Assembly: GCA_034698045.1 (NCBI GenBank)
Contig: JAQGAU010000444.1
Location: forward strand, 1-28,075
From: Paramacrobiotus richtersi
Taxonomy: Eukaryota > Tardigrada > Eutardigrada > Parachela > Macrobiotidae
Reading direction: 5' to 3'
DNA length: 28,075 bases
Position 1 is the stretch's first letter; each line of letters opens with the position of its first letter. Made by a program: the position numbers and the translations under genes. Shown piece by piece: positions 1 through 10,700 of this stretch. Below the pieces are notes generated by a model. It ran no database searches. It was not told the origin of the DNA and saw only the letters and a program-made list of their open reading frames with translations.

Positions 1-420
1 TCCAAAAATTCCTTCCTCCTTTCGTCCCTTAAAATTTCCTTCCTTCGGTGTTTCCTTCCGCCTTTCGTACCTGGCCCAAAACGATTCCTGGACCGGAAAT
101 CAGTTAATTAATTTTAGATCCTAGGCACATCACAGGTCACGTTTAAAAAGAAACATTTTGAATTTTGAACCAATCAAATATATACCTCGTGCTTGAATTT
201 AGTGCGGTTGTGCCGCGCAGCCGGGTTGTGATTTGAAGTTCTGGGTCTGAACTGTAAAATGCATTGTGAAGTACTGGTGGCTCTGATATAGTTCTAAAAC
301 TCCAAACACTACAAATTTGAAACACAAATCACGACCGCGATATTTTCGTTGTTTTTGTTTATAAATATCCTTCAACAACATCAAACATTTGCGCTTCCAA
401 GTCCAAATCAACAAGTATAA
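1..420 (-). repeat. Copy of the gene-unit 5' flank at the left edge (unit beyond window)
   Basis: This stretch resembles the sequence upstream of genes A, B and C. The part around 188-235 (GTGCCGCGCA, then a GTTGTGATTTGAA-like segment) matches 6050-6095, 12112-12165 and 18138-18185. The part at 250-420 matches 12470-12640 (a shared stretch with TGGTGG, TCTGATATA and TTTGTTTAT). No coding potential is seen here. Because this flank precedes each gene on the minus strand, its presence left of gene A implies another unit, or the relic of one, beyond the window edge. Confidence 0.55.
8..76. mobile_element. 69-bp short inserted element, copy 1
   Basis: This is a pyrimidine-rich 69-bp core starting ATTCCTTCCTCCTTTCG and ending GTACCTGGCC. 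It is nearly identical to 5904-5972. It is flanked by CCAAAA on both sides (2-7 and 76-81). The sequence at 6740-6775 (CTCAAAAC-ATTCCTGGACC) looks like the same flank without the insert. No terminal inverted repeats or coding sequence are seen. It behaves like a tiny non-autonomous insertion; its class is unknown. Confidence 0.45.
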
Positions 421-840
421 CTTTGTTGTGATACTTCAGAAACCCAACAAAAAAACAGTTACCAATTGTAAAGTAAATCAGATTTTAATGGTGAGACAGG
501 GTTCCGTCAGCCTTATGAAGTTCCAAAGCCAAACTGGTTCAAATTCAGCACTGTAGGACACAGCCATACAGAATAATAAAACACCAATGAAAACAAAGTG
601 ACAATGTTTTGGGCAAGAGATTAAGAAGATTTCGGCACCCGGTCCATTCGGCAGTTCGTCTTTATGAAAAGAGTAGCCTTCGACGACTGCAGTAATCCTT
701 CGTAAATGTGCGGTGTCTGAAACAGCGGTGTAATTTTTTTCAAAATAAGCTGCTATACATAACATCATACTTAATACCTGTAAGAAAAGCATCACGGACA
801 TCTATATGAAGATAGAAGAACATTCGGTGAACTAGCTTCC
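421..840 (-). other. 3' flank of gene A; no gene seen
   Basis: Nothing convincingly coding is present. The stretch at about 478-610 (GGTTCCGTCAGC, AGTTCCAAAGCCAAACTGG, an AATAATAAAACACCAATGAAAA-like tract) is shared with the 3' flanks of B (6838-6925), C (12391-12470 and 12700-12860) and D (18398-18520). In B and D the PR/SET and finger sequence lies just upstream of this flank on the minus strand. In A that coding sequence is missing, so most of the PRDM tail has been deleted. Confidence 0.5.
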
Positions 841-1093
841 TGAAAATACCGGCTCATTAGGGATACTGGTAACATGCAGCCAACACGGTGTGCGAAGGAA
901 TGCTTTACACTGTTCACAAACTATAAGACAACAGAATTAGTTTGTTGATATAACTGCACTGGATGTGTTCGTCATACAGATCACAGAATCATTTGCTGCC
1001 AGAACAGATGGTGGAGACGTAGTCGACGGATCCGTTTGAGGTCATCCTCAGTTGAGTCTAGCAATGCGGATGAGAAATCGGGCAGAGAAAACA
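841..1093 (-). pseudogene. Decayed PRDM-tail exons of gene A (linker exon and zinc-knuckle exon)
   Basis: Two relics of D's exons 4 and 5 lie here on the minus strand. The first runs from an acceptor (GTTTTAG) at 1093 to a donor at 978. It is 116 nt, one base short of a frame-keeping length, so the frame shifts in the middle; its end (SPPSVLAANDSVIC in the shifted frame) matches D's exon end. The second begins at 920 after TTATAG and encodes CEQCKAFLRTPCWLHVTSIP, the Cys-Cys-Cys-His knuckle. About 5 bases are missing soon after, and a TAG is met. Neither can be translated with gene A, whose frame already closes at 1258. Confidence 0.6.
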
Positions 1094-1257
1094 CTAAAAC
1101 AGACAGTAATGTGGTTCCAGGGCTGACTGATAAAATACGTAAATTCAGACAAAAACGATTATTTACTCGAATAACGTTCACCGTAAACGTCGCCAAGCAG
1201 GCCATTATCGGTCGTACTATGCGAACTTACGAGAAATGGCACTGGAGTTTCGTTCTT

Positions 1258-4200
1258 CTATTCGGCATTAATCATATCCACCTGGTTACCATCCATGCAT
1301 TCGTCATTTGCATCTGAATTCTCGCGTGAAATATTTTCGCTGCTATCATTAACTGCCATCTGCAGCCAAGGGAAATTCGCTTTCGATGGAACCGCAGTAC
1401 CGTGGAGCACTACTCTAGTGGTTTTCTTCTCATCATCGTGAACTACAATTAAATCCTCCCGGCGGAAGTGATTTTCACACACCAGTGATTCATCCGATAA
1501 AACAATGCCAGGGCGACAATTCCGGCAAATTCGCATCCATCGGTCGCGCCGATCAACATCATCGGTGGGCAAGGGAAAAAACGTTAACCTCTTGGAACGC
1601 TGAACTTTTCCCCTTTTAACGACCGGTCGCCAGCAGTTACATACACAGCATGTCTGTACTCCTCCACTGTTGGCCATGTCCAGAAGTCCTGGAGTTCGGT
1701 ACTTCTCGAGGCACTGCAGCTGAGTGGGCACCGCACTACTTCTCAGACATTGTGTTTTCCGTCCTTTTCCGTCACATGTTTCATCAAGGTAATCTTCCGG
1801 AAGAAAATGCAAACTGCAAATACGGTCGTTCGGTTTTGGATCCCAAGAAACAGCACAACGAATACGTTTGACCCATTCATCAAACCGCCCACCCAATTTG
1901 CCAGGAAAGATATGAAAGGTCACGTCTTCCGTGTTTCCGCCATTGTGGTTGTAAGCCGACATCGGACACCCAGGTGCAACACAAACACGGCGAAACTCTT
2001 TCCGCGTCAACAATTCACTCTTTGGTACAGGTGTCCGCAGCTTTGGAGCGGGGTAATTAGTTAATCTTTTCAAAGCATTTCCATCAGTCGGTGATAATTC
2101 AGGCGGTTCCCATTTGGTCTCTCCATTCAACAGACTGGGAAGCGCTTCCGAACTGAGAATAAAGTATGTCGATGCGCGTGTCACATCCTTGAGCACCTTG
2201 ATTTGAGACGGTAGAAAATGATCGCTACAAACCTTCATTGCTCCATTCGGAATCCATGCCGTATCGGGTCTCACACGTTCTAGCCATGACTGATACCGTG
2301 GATCCTCCCGCTTAACGAAGGCGAAAAATCTCACATCTCGTCCGCGATTTCCGCCACGATCGTTTCCACATCCTGGCACGCAGCATCGCGGACGCCGCAT
2401 TTTATTTTCCGGCGGTCTGCTATTCATAGTCATCGAGGTTTCAGGCGGAAATGAGATGGTGGGCTTGGGCGATGGCATCTTTGGAAACTCCGGTTGCAAG
2501 CAAAAGGTTGTATGGAAAGGAGTCGCACAAGATTTCCGAATTATGTCGTCATTAATCCGTGTGCAGCTAAGAGGCAAAAGAAAGTGGTTCTCACAGATTA
2601 GCGAAGTATCCGTAACCATTTCACTTCCCGACTGATTTTGTACAAATTTCATCCAGTGTGCGCGCCTGTCCGCATTTGTCGGGAAGGAAAAAAAGTGCAG
2701 CTTTTCCGCTGGTTTGGATCCACATGGCTTTCGTTTGGCACGGCATACGGTACACGTTTGCATTCCCGTGATATCGGTCTCCCCATTCCGTAAACCGGAA
2801 AAATGAAAATCTGCGATACATGACAATCGACTGGGAACTGCGGTGGTGGCAAGTGCCGGACGCGGCAGCACAGCGTCGGTCCGAGGGTCGCGATACGTCA
2901 GATCGGAAGGTAAAAAATGCTTGCTACATATAGCCAACGGTTGTGTCGGTATCCATGTAACCGCACACCGTATCCGACCAACCCAAATCTGATAATGCGG
3001 ATTGTTATGGGAAATGAATGGAAATAATATCGCGCCTTTTAGTCCTTTGTTCAAACATGTTACCGTGCATCCCGGAACGCAGCACTCTACCGGTTGATTC
3101 GTAGCCAGCAGAAACTGAGGAACAGAGATGCGAACCGCCGAAGATAGCTGGGGTCGGATGTTTGGCTGTTGGATTTCGCTTGGACGAATGTGTCCTGTCG
3201 TTTGTGCAGCACCACAAGTCTTTGGGCGCACATTTCCCATCGCAACAGTGCGAGTTTCAGCTGTACCGCCTTCGTCGCTAGCGGCTGACAGAGTCACACA
3301 AGTTCCATTCCCGGAAGTCATCTGCACTGCATCTTCCATTTTGGGGAAATGTGAATCCGGCCGCACGGAAAACACTCCACAGGGAACCCCACCATTCCGC
3401 ACCGCAAACTTCTCTTCCCCGTTTTCTTCAAATCGCGACACAACATCCTTCACGAAAAAATGATTCTCACAGGCAAACAGTTCCGTTTTGTCGGCAGTGT
3501 TCTTACAAACAACCAACCATTTCTCCCGCTGCTTGGGATCGGTCGGAAACTGACAAAAACCGAGTCTGGCCGCTGCTTTATACTGCTTCTGGTCAATCGT
3601 TCGCCAGCACCCGCAAATGGCACACCATCGACTGGACGCACCGGGGCTATCCGTTCTTCGCACCATGAAGCGCGCCATGCAGGATAACTGCCGGGGAATA
3701 GCAGTGGATTTGAGCGACAACGTTCCGGACATCATCTCGTAATCAGGGGATGAGAAATGGGCGCTGCACACCACGGAGTCAGGTGCCGGTTTCCAAGATA
3801 TGGAGCAGCGCACCCGCTTGGTCCACTTCAATTCCATATGAGGATTCGTGGCAAAGGGGTGAAATCGTAGACCCGTTGAGTTATCTTGGTCACGACGGTT
3901 GAGGCAACCCGGAACGCAGCATATCAGGGCGTCTTCATTGAGCAATGTATCGGGATTCGGAAAAACCGGTGCTGGAATGGTTTCAGAGGAAACTCTGACG
4001 GAATCCAGAACAGCGGTCTCAATACGCTTCCGTTTGGGATCTAGAACAGAAGGGTTCCTGGTTCACATAAATTCAAACAAATTAAATTTATATAACAATG
4101 ATTTATTTTTAACCAAAATGAATATGCGGTGTATCGACATTCTGATCTGGCAGATGAAAGATTACGTTTAAAGAAATTAAATCCAAACATACAAGTTATA

Positions 4201-5258
4201 TAGCTTACTGTTAATTTTTACATGGGTTTTCTCAGAAAACGTTCAAATGTGCATAGGCCTAACAAACGTAAGAATCACCTGGAGCAAAAATTGCTGGACT
4301 CTCTGGTCTTGGTGCGGGATTCTTTTGCAGATGCGTGGAGGACGATATAGCTGTAAATATAATTTCTCACAGTTATGCAGTAGTGGGAAACGATTTACAG
4401 AGATCGATAAGCGATAATCGTTCTATAATCGCTCGAAAAGCGTAAGCTTGTTCGTAATCAATAAGCACAGCGTCGACAAGGCAAAAAACACGTTCAGTTT
4501 TGTTAAACAAGCTTCTCACCCAAATTCCAAGCCCAAAAGAAATCAGAATAACAAAAACGCAACCAAAGAAAGACAAAAAGCCAGAACCGAAGTTACGATT
4601 CCACTGGATATACTATAACGTATGATTTTAACGGCACAACTAAAATTTTCGCAGGGTTTTTAGGGAAATAATGGAACACATTTTTAAACAGAGTAACATA
4701 TTACAGAAACTGTTTGCCTTTTACGGTAAAACACACAAAGAAAAGGTTATCGTAACAAAATTCAAACAAACTTTTCTAACAAACAACAACCTTCCATGCA
4801 GGTAGAGTTCGTCGCCGGTACAGTAAGCACATACAAAACTATGGTAGTAAACTTATAACACTGCAGTAACTACTGATTGCACGGAAGGTTAACCGGAGAA
4901 ACCACGACTCACCTGGAAACTCAATTTCGGGACTATCGGATCGCGGTACACTGGCCACTTGCGGGGATGCGGAACCCAGCAAACCGTCATCCACACAAGG
5001 AACCGCACCATATTTCAACCGCTTCTCCGCCCTCCCTGAACTACCCGCTGTTGTTATCGTTAGGATATCCTCGGAACGGAAATGTTTGCTGCATATCTGG
5101 CTGTCTTCCGCAGGAGTCCATTCACGGCCTCGCCGAGTCTTCCTAACCCAGGCGGAACAACACGGATCATCGAGCATGGGGAAATCGAAAAACTCGACAT
5201 TGTGCAACATATCCGATGCGCATCCGAGTACATCGCAGGATTTTGTAATCAGTGCCAT
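1258..5258 (-). CDS. Gene A: multi-THAP zinc-finger protein, 8 THAP modules, PRDM tail lost
   Basis: Predicted nuclear DNA-binding protein of about 1066 residues. Exons are 4913-5258, 4279-4350 and 1258-4040; all junctions are GT-AG, phase 1, and keep frame. Exon 1 starts at the ATG at 5258 (MALITKSC) and has one THAP domain (C-x4-C, W..R, ICSKHF, AVPC). Exon 2 is a 24-residue linker with PRPESP. Exon 3 opens with the nuclear-localisation-like PKRKR, then THAP modules at about residues 180, 278, 458, 568, 696, 836 and 931. Canonical CCVPGC...CSxHF modules alternate with diverged CxxC...CENHF modules; the partner of the module at 696 is missing. The frame ends at TAG 1258-1260, where gene B reads on for 36 codons and gene D continues into a PR/SET domain. 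The array is otherwise fully open, which suggests it is still expressed. Domain class is sure; targets and function are unknown. Confidence 0.75.
4279..4350 (-). other. Gene A exon 2, symmetric 72-nt linker exon with an SP motif
   Basis: Acceptor TTTACAG ends at 4351 and donor GTGATT starts at 4278. Both ends are phase 1, so skipping this exon would keep frame. It encodes an ...APRPESPAIFAP segment that repeats the end of exon 1 (VPRSDSPEIEFP), so the exon looks like a duplicate of the exon 1 tail. Equivalent exons occur in B (10912-10986) and C (16965-17033); none was found in D. The SP dipeptide is a plausible proline-directed phosphorylation site (inference). Confidence 0.65.
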
Positions 5259-5637
5259 GATATTAACTGCGCTACGCACTAACCGCACCTGCTCAAAGGA
5301 ACAAGATCAATGTTACATCATGCATGATAGAACAGTGAACCAGGAAGTGGAATGTACAGCAAAGCTAAAGGCGCGGTATGTTACTGCGTTTACCTCTCAT
5401 GTGCTGATCAACGCCAGTTCAATACCATAACAGAAAACGTAAGGAAAACACTATCATATCGTCAGTGCACAATTTTTGAATTTAAGAGCTGTAGATTTGA
5501 AGAGAAAGAGTCTTTGACGTTTGACACTTTGTCGACAAAGACAATCCAAAACTGGACTACAGTACATAGTCACGATTTAGAACAAACATTGAAGACTACT
5601 GAGTCAGCTGACCTCTTTTGTGCACTTACAGTTGAAG
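5259..5637. other. Immediate upstream region of gene A; no gene seen
   Basis: This is the 5' leader or promoter side of gene A. Short open frames on the plus strand here are not supported: the matching stretches upstream of B (11540-11800) and C (17481-17790) are similar but carry indels that break any common frame. No TATA box could be assigned with confidence. Confidence 0.4.
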
Positions 5638-6130
5638 TTACTGAGTCGTGTCTTGAACAGGATCAACGTCTGCGTGCGGGTGCATACGGGGCATTGCTTT
5701 ATTCAGGCCGCCAAAATAATCAAATCGGTTGTCCGGAGGAACAGAGGTACTTCTTAGAGGTTTGAATATTTATTCTAATGTGCACGTTTAGCGAATTACT
5801 GCGTCATGTCACACCTGAAGCAGAACAAGTCGAGCATCAACAACGAGCAATCCAGAACAACCTGTTGCCTCAAGGCGGCTGACAACACAGCCCATGGATC
5901 GGAATTCCTTCCTCCTTTCGGCCCGGAAAATTTCCTTCCTTCGGTGTTTCCTTCCGCCTTTCGTACCTGGCCTGGATCGGAAGTTAATTTTATCGGAGGC
6001 ACTCACTGGTTACGTGTAAAGGAGCTCTTTCGAATATCAAATCTCGTACTTCGGTTTAGTTTGGGTGTGCCGCGCACTCCGGTTCCAAGCTTTACATATG
6101 TTCGAGCTGTAGATTCTATGTTTTCTTGAA
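5638..6130 (-). repeat. Unit 5' flank upstream of gene A
   Basis: Shared with the regions upstream of B (about 11800-12210) and C (about 17800-18230). Shared landmarks are CGTCTGCGTGCGGG, GGCCGCCAAAATGA/T, a CATGTCACAtCTGAAG-like stretch, TTGTTGCCTCA, TCGAATATCAAATCTCGTACTT and TGCCGCGCAC. The copies differ by substitutions and indels and show no conserved frame, so this is duplicated non-coding sequence, probably including the promoter. A 69-bp insert interrupts only this copy and the left-edge copy. Confidence 0.65.
5905..5973. mobile_element. 69-bp short inserted element, copy 2
   Basis: The core matches 8-76 with only a few differences. It is bracketed by a perfect 9-bp direct repeat, GGATCGGAA, at 5896-5904 and 5974-5982. 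The equivalent flanks of B (around 12072-12085, GGACCGGAAGT) and C (around 18062-18075, GGACCGAAAGT) have the site once, without insert, so these are paralogous empty sites. No inverted termini are visible. Confidence 0.55.
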
Positions 6131-6514
6131 GCACTGGTAGTTCTTATTAATTTTCAAACCCAAATACGTGCGCTTCTGTTATCTTGTTTTTTTTTGTGAT
6201 TATCCGTCACCATCGTATACTTGCATATGGAGGTCAAGTTCAACCATTAAAAAATGTGTGAGGTATTAGAAACAACCCCACCAAAAACAGTTTAAAAAAA
6301 TATAAATCTTATGGAAAGACAAGATTTCGGCAGTGTTACGGCCCGTAGTCAGTACCACAGTTCTTAACAGTATCGCTAACTGTGTCAGTACGAAATTTAA
6401 TCATAAGTAACTGTTTATGTACAGTAAAATACAGTACTGTTTATGTAGAGCTGTAAAAATATGCGGTAGACATATGTACAGAAACTTTCCGATAAACCGA
6501 TCACAATAAATTCA
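6131..6514. other. AT-rich spacer between units A and B; no gene seen
   Basis: No coding signal. Around 6290-6340 is a short copy of the 3' flank seen after D (AATCTTATGGAAAGACA followed by GATTTCGGCAG). The rest is AT-rich with a repeated ACAGTACTGTTTATGTA-type motif at about 6410-6445. Confidence 0.4.
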
Positions 6515-6597
6515 TAAAAATTGATAAATCAATTTTGATAAATCAATCAATCAATCGATCAATCAAAAAATTGATAAATCAATCAATTTATTCAGAG
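6515..6597. repeat. Simple-sequence tract of AATTGATAAATCAA and ATCA units
   Basis: Repeated TTGATAAATCAA and ATCAATCA units, partly self-complementary, read directly between about 6515 and 6597. The tract ends in TTTATT, which is AATAAA on the minus strand about 375 bp past the gene B relic, so it could hold a polyadenylation signal; that is a guess. Confidence 0.7.
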
Positions 6598-6966
6598 AAT
6601 GGGCCAAATAAATTATCTAATTCAGATTAAATTTTCCGAACAGTGAGAACAGCTGGCCGCTTGATAACAACGACTGCGTGCGGGCGCGCGTACAGGGATA
6701 CTGACTCAGGCAACTTGTTACAATAAGGCGGCCGACAGGACGTCTCAAAACAATTCCTGGACCGGAAATCAGTTAATTTTGTTTGTATGCACTTGCTGGC
6801 CACGCTGCTGGAACCCGGCCTACTGAATTTCGATCCCAAACAAGGACAGGATTCCGTCAGCACTAAAAAGTTCCAAAGACAAAGTCACACAGAATAATAA
6901 AAAACCAATGAAAAGAAAGTGACGTTATCTGGTCAAAAGATTAATTAGATTTCCAACCCTTCCGAA
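6598..6966 (-). other. 3' flank of unit B, mixed with a partial 5'-flank copy; no gene
   Basis: From 6670 to 6780 are pieces that resemble the unit 5' flank (GCGTGCGGGCGCG, ACAGGGATA, AAGGCGGC, and CCTGGACCGGAAATCAGTTAATT as at the left edge). From 6838 to 6925 is the common 3' flank (GGATTCCGTCAGCA, AATAATAAAAAACCAATGAAAAG). The mixture suggests a recombination scar between units. Confidence 0.45.
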
Positions 6967-7697
6967 CTACGAACACTTCTTTCGTCTATTATGCAACAAT
7001 TTATGCCGGATTCCAGTTGATTTCGGGACTGGATACACGATGGTAGCATGCGTTCGCAAATTTTTATGGACCGGAAGTGTCTCCAAAACACTGCGGTTCA
7101 TCACACAGTCGATGTCCTCCAAGCGGTCCGCAAACCGCATATGTTCCATCCAGTTACAGGCGTTCTTCGAATCCAGAAGACAATATTGCTGTCGTGAATC
7201 CACGCTCCTCAACCGCGGATCCATGTCTTCGCCTACCTTTAGCGGGAAAATCAACAGCCCGAATACCATGTGTCGATGCAGATGTTCCTTTGCGAATATG
7301 CGCTGCCTGAAGACAAATGGGCCATTTAAAACATAAACATTGTTTACATATTATCGCACTTCGCACCTGTTGGGTTGGAGAAACATCACAGGCATCCATA
7401 TAAAGAACATTCGGTGTACTAGCTTCCGATAACGGTAAGGCTGGCTCATCAGGGATGCTGGTAACATGCAGCCAACACGGTGTGCGAAGGAATGCTTTAC
7501 ATTGTTCACAAACTATAAGACATTAGAATCAGTTTACTAACTGATATAACTGCATGGAATGTGTTCATCATACATATCACAGAGTTATCTGCTGCTAATA
7601 CAGCTAGTGGCGACTCAGTCAACGGATCCAATTTGAGGTTGTCCTCAGACCTCAGCTGAGTCGGGCAATGCGGATGAGAAATCGGGCAGAGGAAACA
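6967..7697 (-). pseudogene. Decayed PRDM-type tail of gene B (linker, knuckle, half PR/SET fused to last finger)
   Basis: Three minus-strand segments match D's tail. (1) 7574-7697, after TTTTAG, matches D exon 4 but contains a 7-bp tandem duplication (GTCTGAG) that shifts the frame. (2) 7367-7512 encodes FCEQCKAFLRTPCWLHVTSI and ASTPNVLYMD, the knuckle and the SLPSVLYL-like lead-in to a PR domain; it is open throughout. (3) 6967-7302, after the tandem acceptor TTCAGGCAG, encodes IFAKEHLHRHMVFG and CNWMEHMRF, the first half of the PR domain. At about 7108 it runs straight into a copy of D's last zinc finger (HKNLRTHATIV, then PKSTGIR), with C2H2 cysteines scrambled by a small frameshift. The second half of the PR domain and five fingers are deleted. 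It cannot make a working PRDM region. Confidence 0.65.
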
Positions 7698-7762
7698 CTA
7701 AAATAAACAGTAATGTGGTTCCAGGACTGAGTGATAAAATACAGAAATTCAGACAAAAACGA

Positions 7763-10700
7763 TTATTTACTCGAACACAATTCACCGTCAACATCGCCAG
7801 GCAGGCCATTATCCGTGATAATGTGCGAGCTTGCGAGAAATGGCACGGGAATTTCATTCTTCCGTTCGGCATTCATTACATCGAACTGATCAGCATCCAT
7901 GGATTCGTCATTTACATCTGAATTCTCGCACGAAATATTCTCGCTCTCATCATAAACTGCCATCTGCGGCCAAGGGAGACTCATTTTCGACGGCACCGCA
8001 CTGCCGCGTAGTACAACTGGCGTGACGTTTTTCTTGTCACCATTCACCGAGATCAAGTCATCCCGAAGGAAATGATTTTCACACACCATTGATTCATCCG
8101 ACAAAACAAGATCTGGTCGATAATTCCGGCAGATTCGTATCCACCGTTCGCGCCTGTTACTATCCTCGGTGGGAAAAGGGAAAAACGCTAACCTTTCCGA
8201 ACGCTGTACTTTTCCACTTCTTACGACCGGTCGCCAGCAGTTGCATACACAGCATGTCTGTACTTCTCCGCTGTTGGTCATGTCCACAAGTCCTGGAGCA
8301 CGGAACTTCTCAAGGCACTGCAGCTGAGTAGGCACCGCACTGCTTCTCAAACATTGTGTTTTCCGTTGATTCCCGTCACATGTTTCATCAAGAAAATCTT
8401 CGGGAAGAAAATGCAGACTGCAAATACGGTCGTTTATTTCTGGATCCCATGAAACTGCACAACGAATACGTTTGACCCATTTATTAAACCGTCCACCCAA
8501 TTTGCCAGGAAAGATATGAAAGGTCACGTTTTTCGTATTTCCGCCATTGTGGTTGTAAGCCGACATCGGACACCCAGGTGCAATACATATACGGCGAAAC
8601 TCCTTCAGCGTCAACAAATTCGTCTTGGGTATAGGGGTCTGCAGCTTTGGAGCGGGGTAATCAGCTAATCTTTTCAGAGCTGCATTTCCGTTAGCCGGTT
8701 CCCATTTGGTCTCGCCGTTCAGCTGGCTCGGAAGCGCTGTCGAACTGAGAACGAAGTATGTCGATGCGCGTGCCACATCTTTGAACACCATTATTTGAGA
8801 CGGTAGAAAATGTTCACTACAAATCTTCATTGCTTCCTTCTGAGTCCATGTCGAATCGGGTCTCACTCGTTCTAGCCATGATTGATACCGTGGATCCTCT
8901 GGTTCAACGAACGCAAAAAATCTCACCTTTGGTACGCCATTTCCACCACGGCCGTTTTCACATCCTAGCACACAGCATCGCGGACGCCGCATTTGAGTTT
9001 CCAGCGATTTGATATTGCCAGTCATCGAGATTTCAGGCGGAGATGAGATGGTGGGGTTGGGCGATGGAGGCTGTGGAAACGCCGGTTGCAAACAAGATGT
9101 ATGGGAAGGAATGGCACAAGATTTCAGAATTATGTCGTCATCAGTCTGCGTGTAGCAAAATGGAAACAGGAAGTGGTTTTCACATATGAGCGAAGCATCC
9201 GCAACCGTCTCACTTCCCACCTGCTCTTCCACAAATTTCATCCAGTACGCGCGAATGTCCGAATTCGCCGGGAAGGGAAAAAACTGCAGTTTTTCCGCTG
9301 GTTTGGAGCCGCCCGGCTTTCGTTTGGCATGGCATACAACACACGTCTGCATTCCTGTGACATCGGTCTCTCCATTCCGCAAACCGGAAAAATGAAACTC
9401 TGCAATACATGACAGTCGACTAGGAACTGCGGTGGTGGCTAGTGCTAAACGCGGCAGCACAGCTTTGGTCCGAGGGTCGTGATACGTTATCTCGGACGGT
9501 GCAAAATGTTTGCTGCAGATAACCAGTGGTTGTGTAGGCTGCCAGGTAACCGCACACCGTATCAGCCCAACCCAAGTACGATAATGCGGAGTCTGCCTGT
9601 TGGAAATAAACTGAAATAATAGCGCGCCTCTTAGTCCTTTGTTCAAGGATGTAACCGTGCATCCGGGAACACAGCATACCGCCGGTTGATTTGTAGCCAG
9701 CAGAAATTGAGGAACGGAGCTGTCAATGCTCGAAGATGGCTGTGGTCTAATGTTTTGCTGTTGGACTTCACTTCGACCGTTGCGTCCTGTCGGTGTAGCA
9801 GCACCAGAAGTCTTTGGACGCACATTTCCAATCGCAGCAGTGCGAGTTTCAACTATACCGCTTTCGTCTCTAGCGGCTGAAAGAGTAACACAAGTTCCAT
9901 GCGCGGAAGTCATTTGCACTGAATCTTCCATTTTGGAGACATGTAAATCCGATCGCAAGGATAATATTCCACAGGGAACCGCACCATCCCCCAGCGCAAA
10001 CTTCTCTTCCCCGTTTTCTTCAAATCGCGACACAACATCCCTCACGAAAAAATGATTCTCACAGGCAAACAGCTCCGTTTCATCGGCAGCCTTCTTACAA
10101 ACCGTTAACCATTTCTCCCGCTGCTTGGAATCGGTCGGGAATTTGCAAAAACCAAGTCTGGCCGCTGCTTTGTACTGCTTTTGGTCAATAGTACGCGTAC
10201 ATCCACACATGGCACACCACCGACTGGACGCACCGGGGTTATACGTTCTTCGCGCCATAAACTGCGCCATGCAGGATAACTGCGTGGGAATGGCTGTGGG
10301 CTTGAGCGACACCGTTCCGGAGATCTTCTCGTAATCAGGGGATGAGAAATGGGCGCTGCACACCACAGAGTCAGGTGCCGGCTGCCAGGAGACGGAGCAA
10401 CGCACCCGCTTGGTCCATTCCCACTCCATGCGTGGATTGGTGGGGAAGGCGTGTAATATCAGTGAGGCGCCAAGGACATGACCTTTAAGGCAACCCGGTA
10501 CGCAGCATACCCTAGCGTCTTCGTTGCCCAATGTATCAGGATTCGGTAGAACAGGTTTTGGAGTGGATTTGAATGAAACGTTTACGGATTCTTGAACTGC
10601 GGCCTCAGTACGCTTCCCGTTCCGTTTGGGCTCTAATACAGGAAGGTCACGTGTTGCGCAATTCAAACAGATTTTAATGTATATGACAATTATGATTATT

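Noticed and set aside
3128-3687. Several plus-strand open frames of 75-111 codons inside gene A
   Set aside because: They lie opposite the THAP array, show no domain or splice support, and recur opposite B and C only because the minus-strand code is conserved.
5086-5765. Plus-strand open frames upstream of gene A, some over 110 codons
   Set aside because: The part below 5258 mirrors THAP exon 1 on the other strand. The part above it has copies upstream of B and C with indels that break the frame, so it is non-coding flank.
6515-6597. Short repeats with spacing that could suggest a CRISPR array
   Set aside because: The units are simple ATCA/TTGATAAATCAA repeats with no unique spacers, and the window is clearly eukaryotic.
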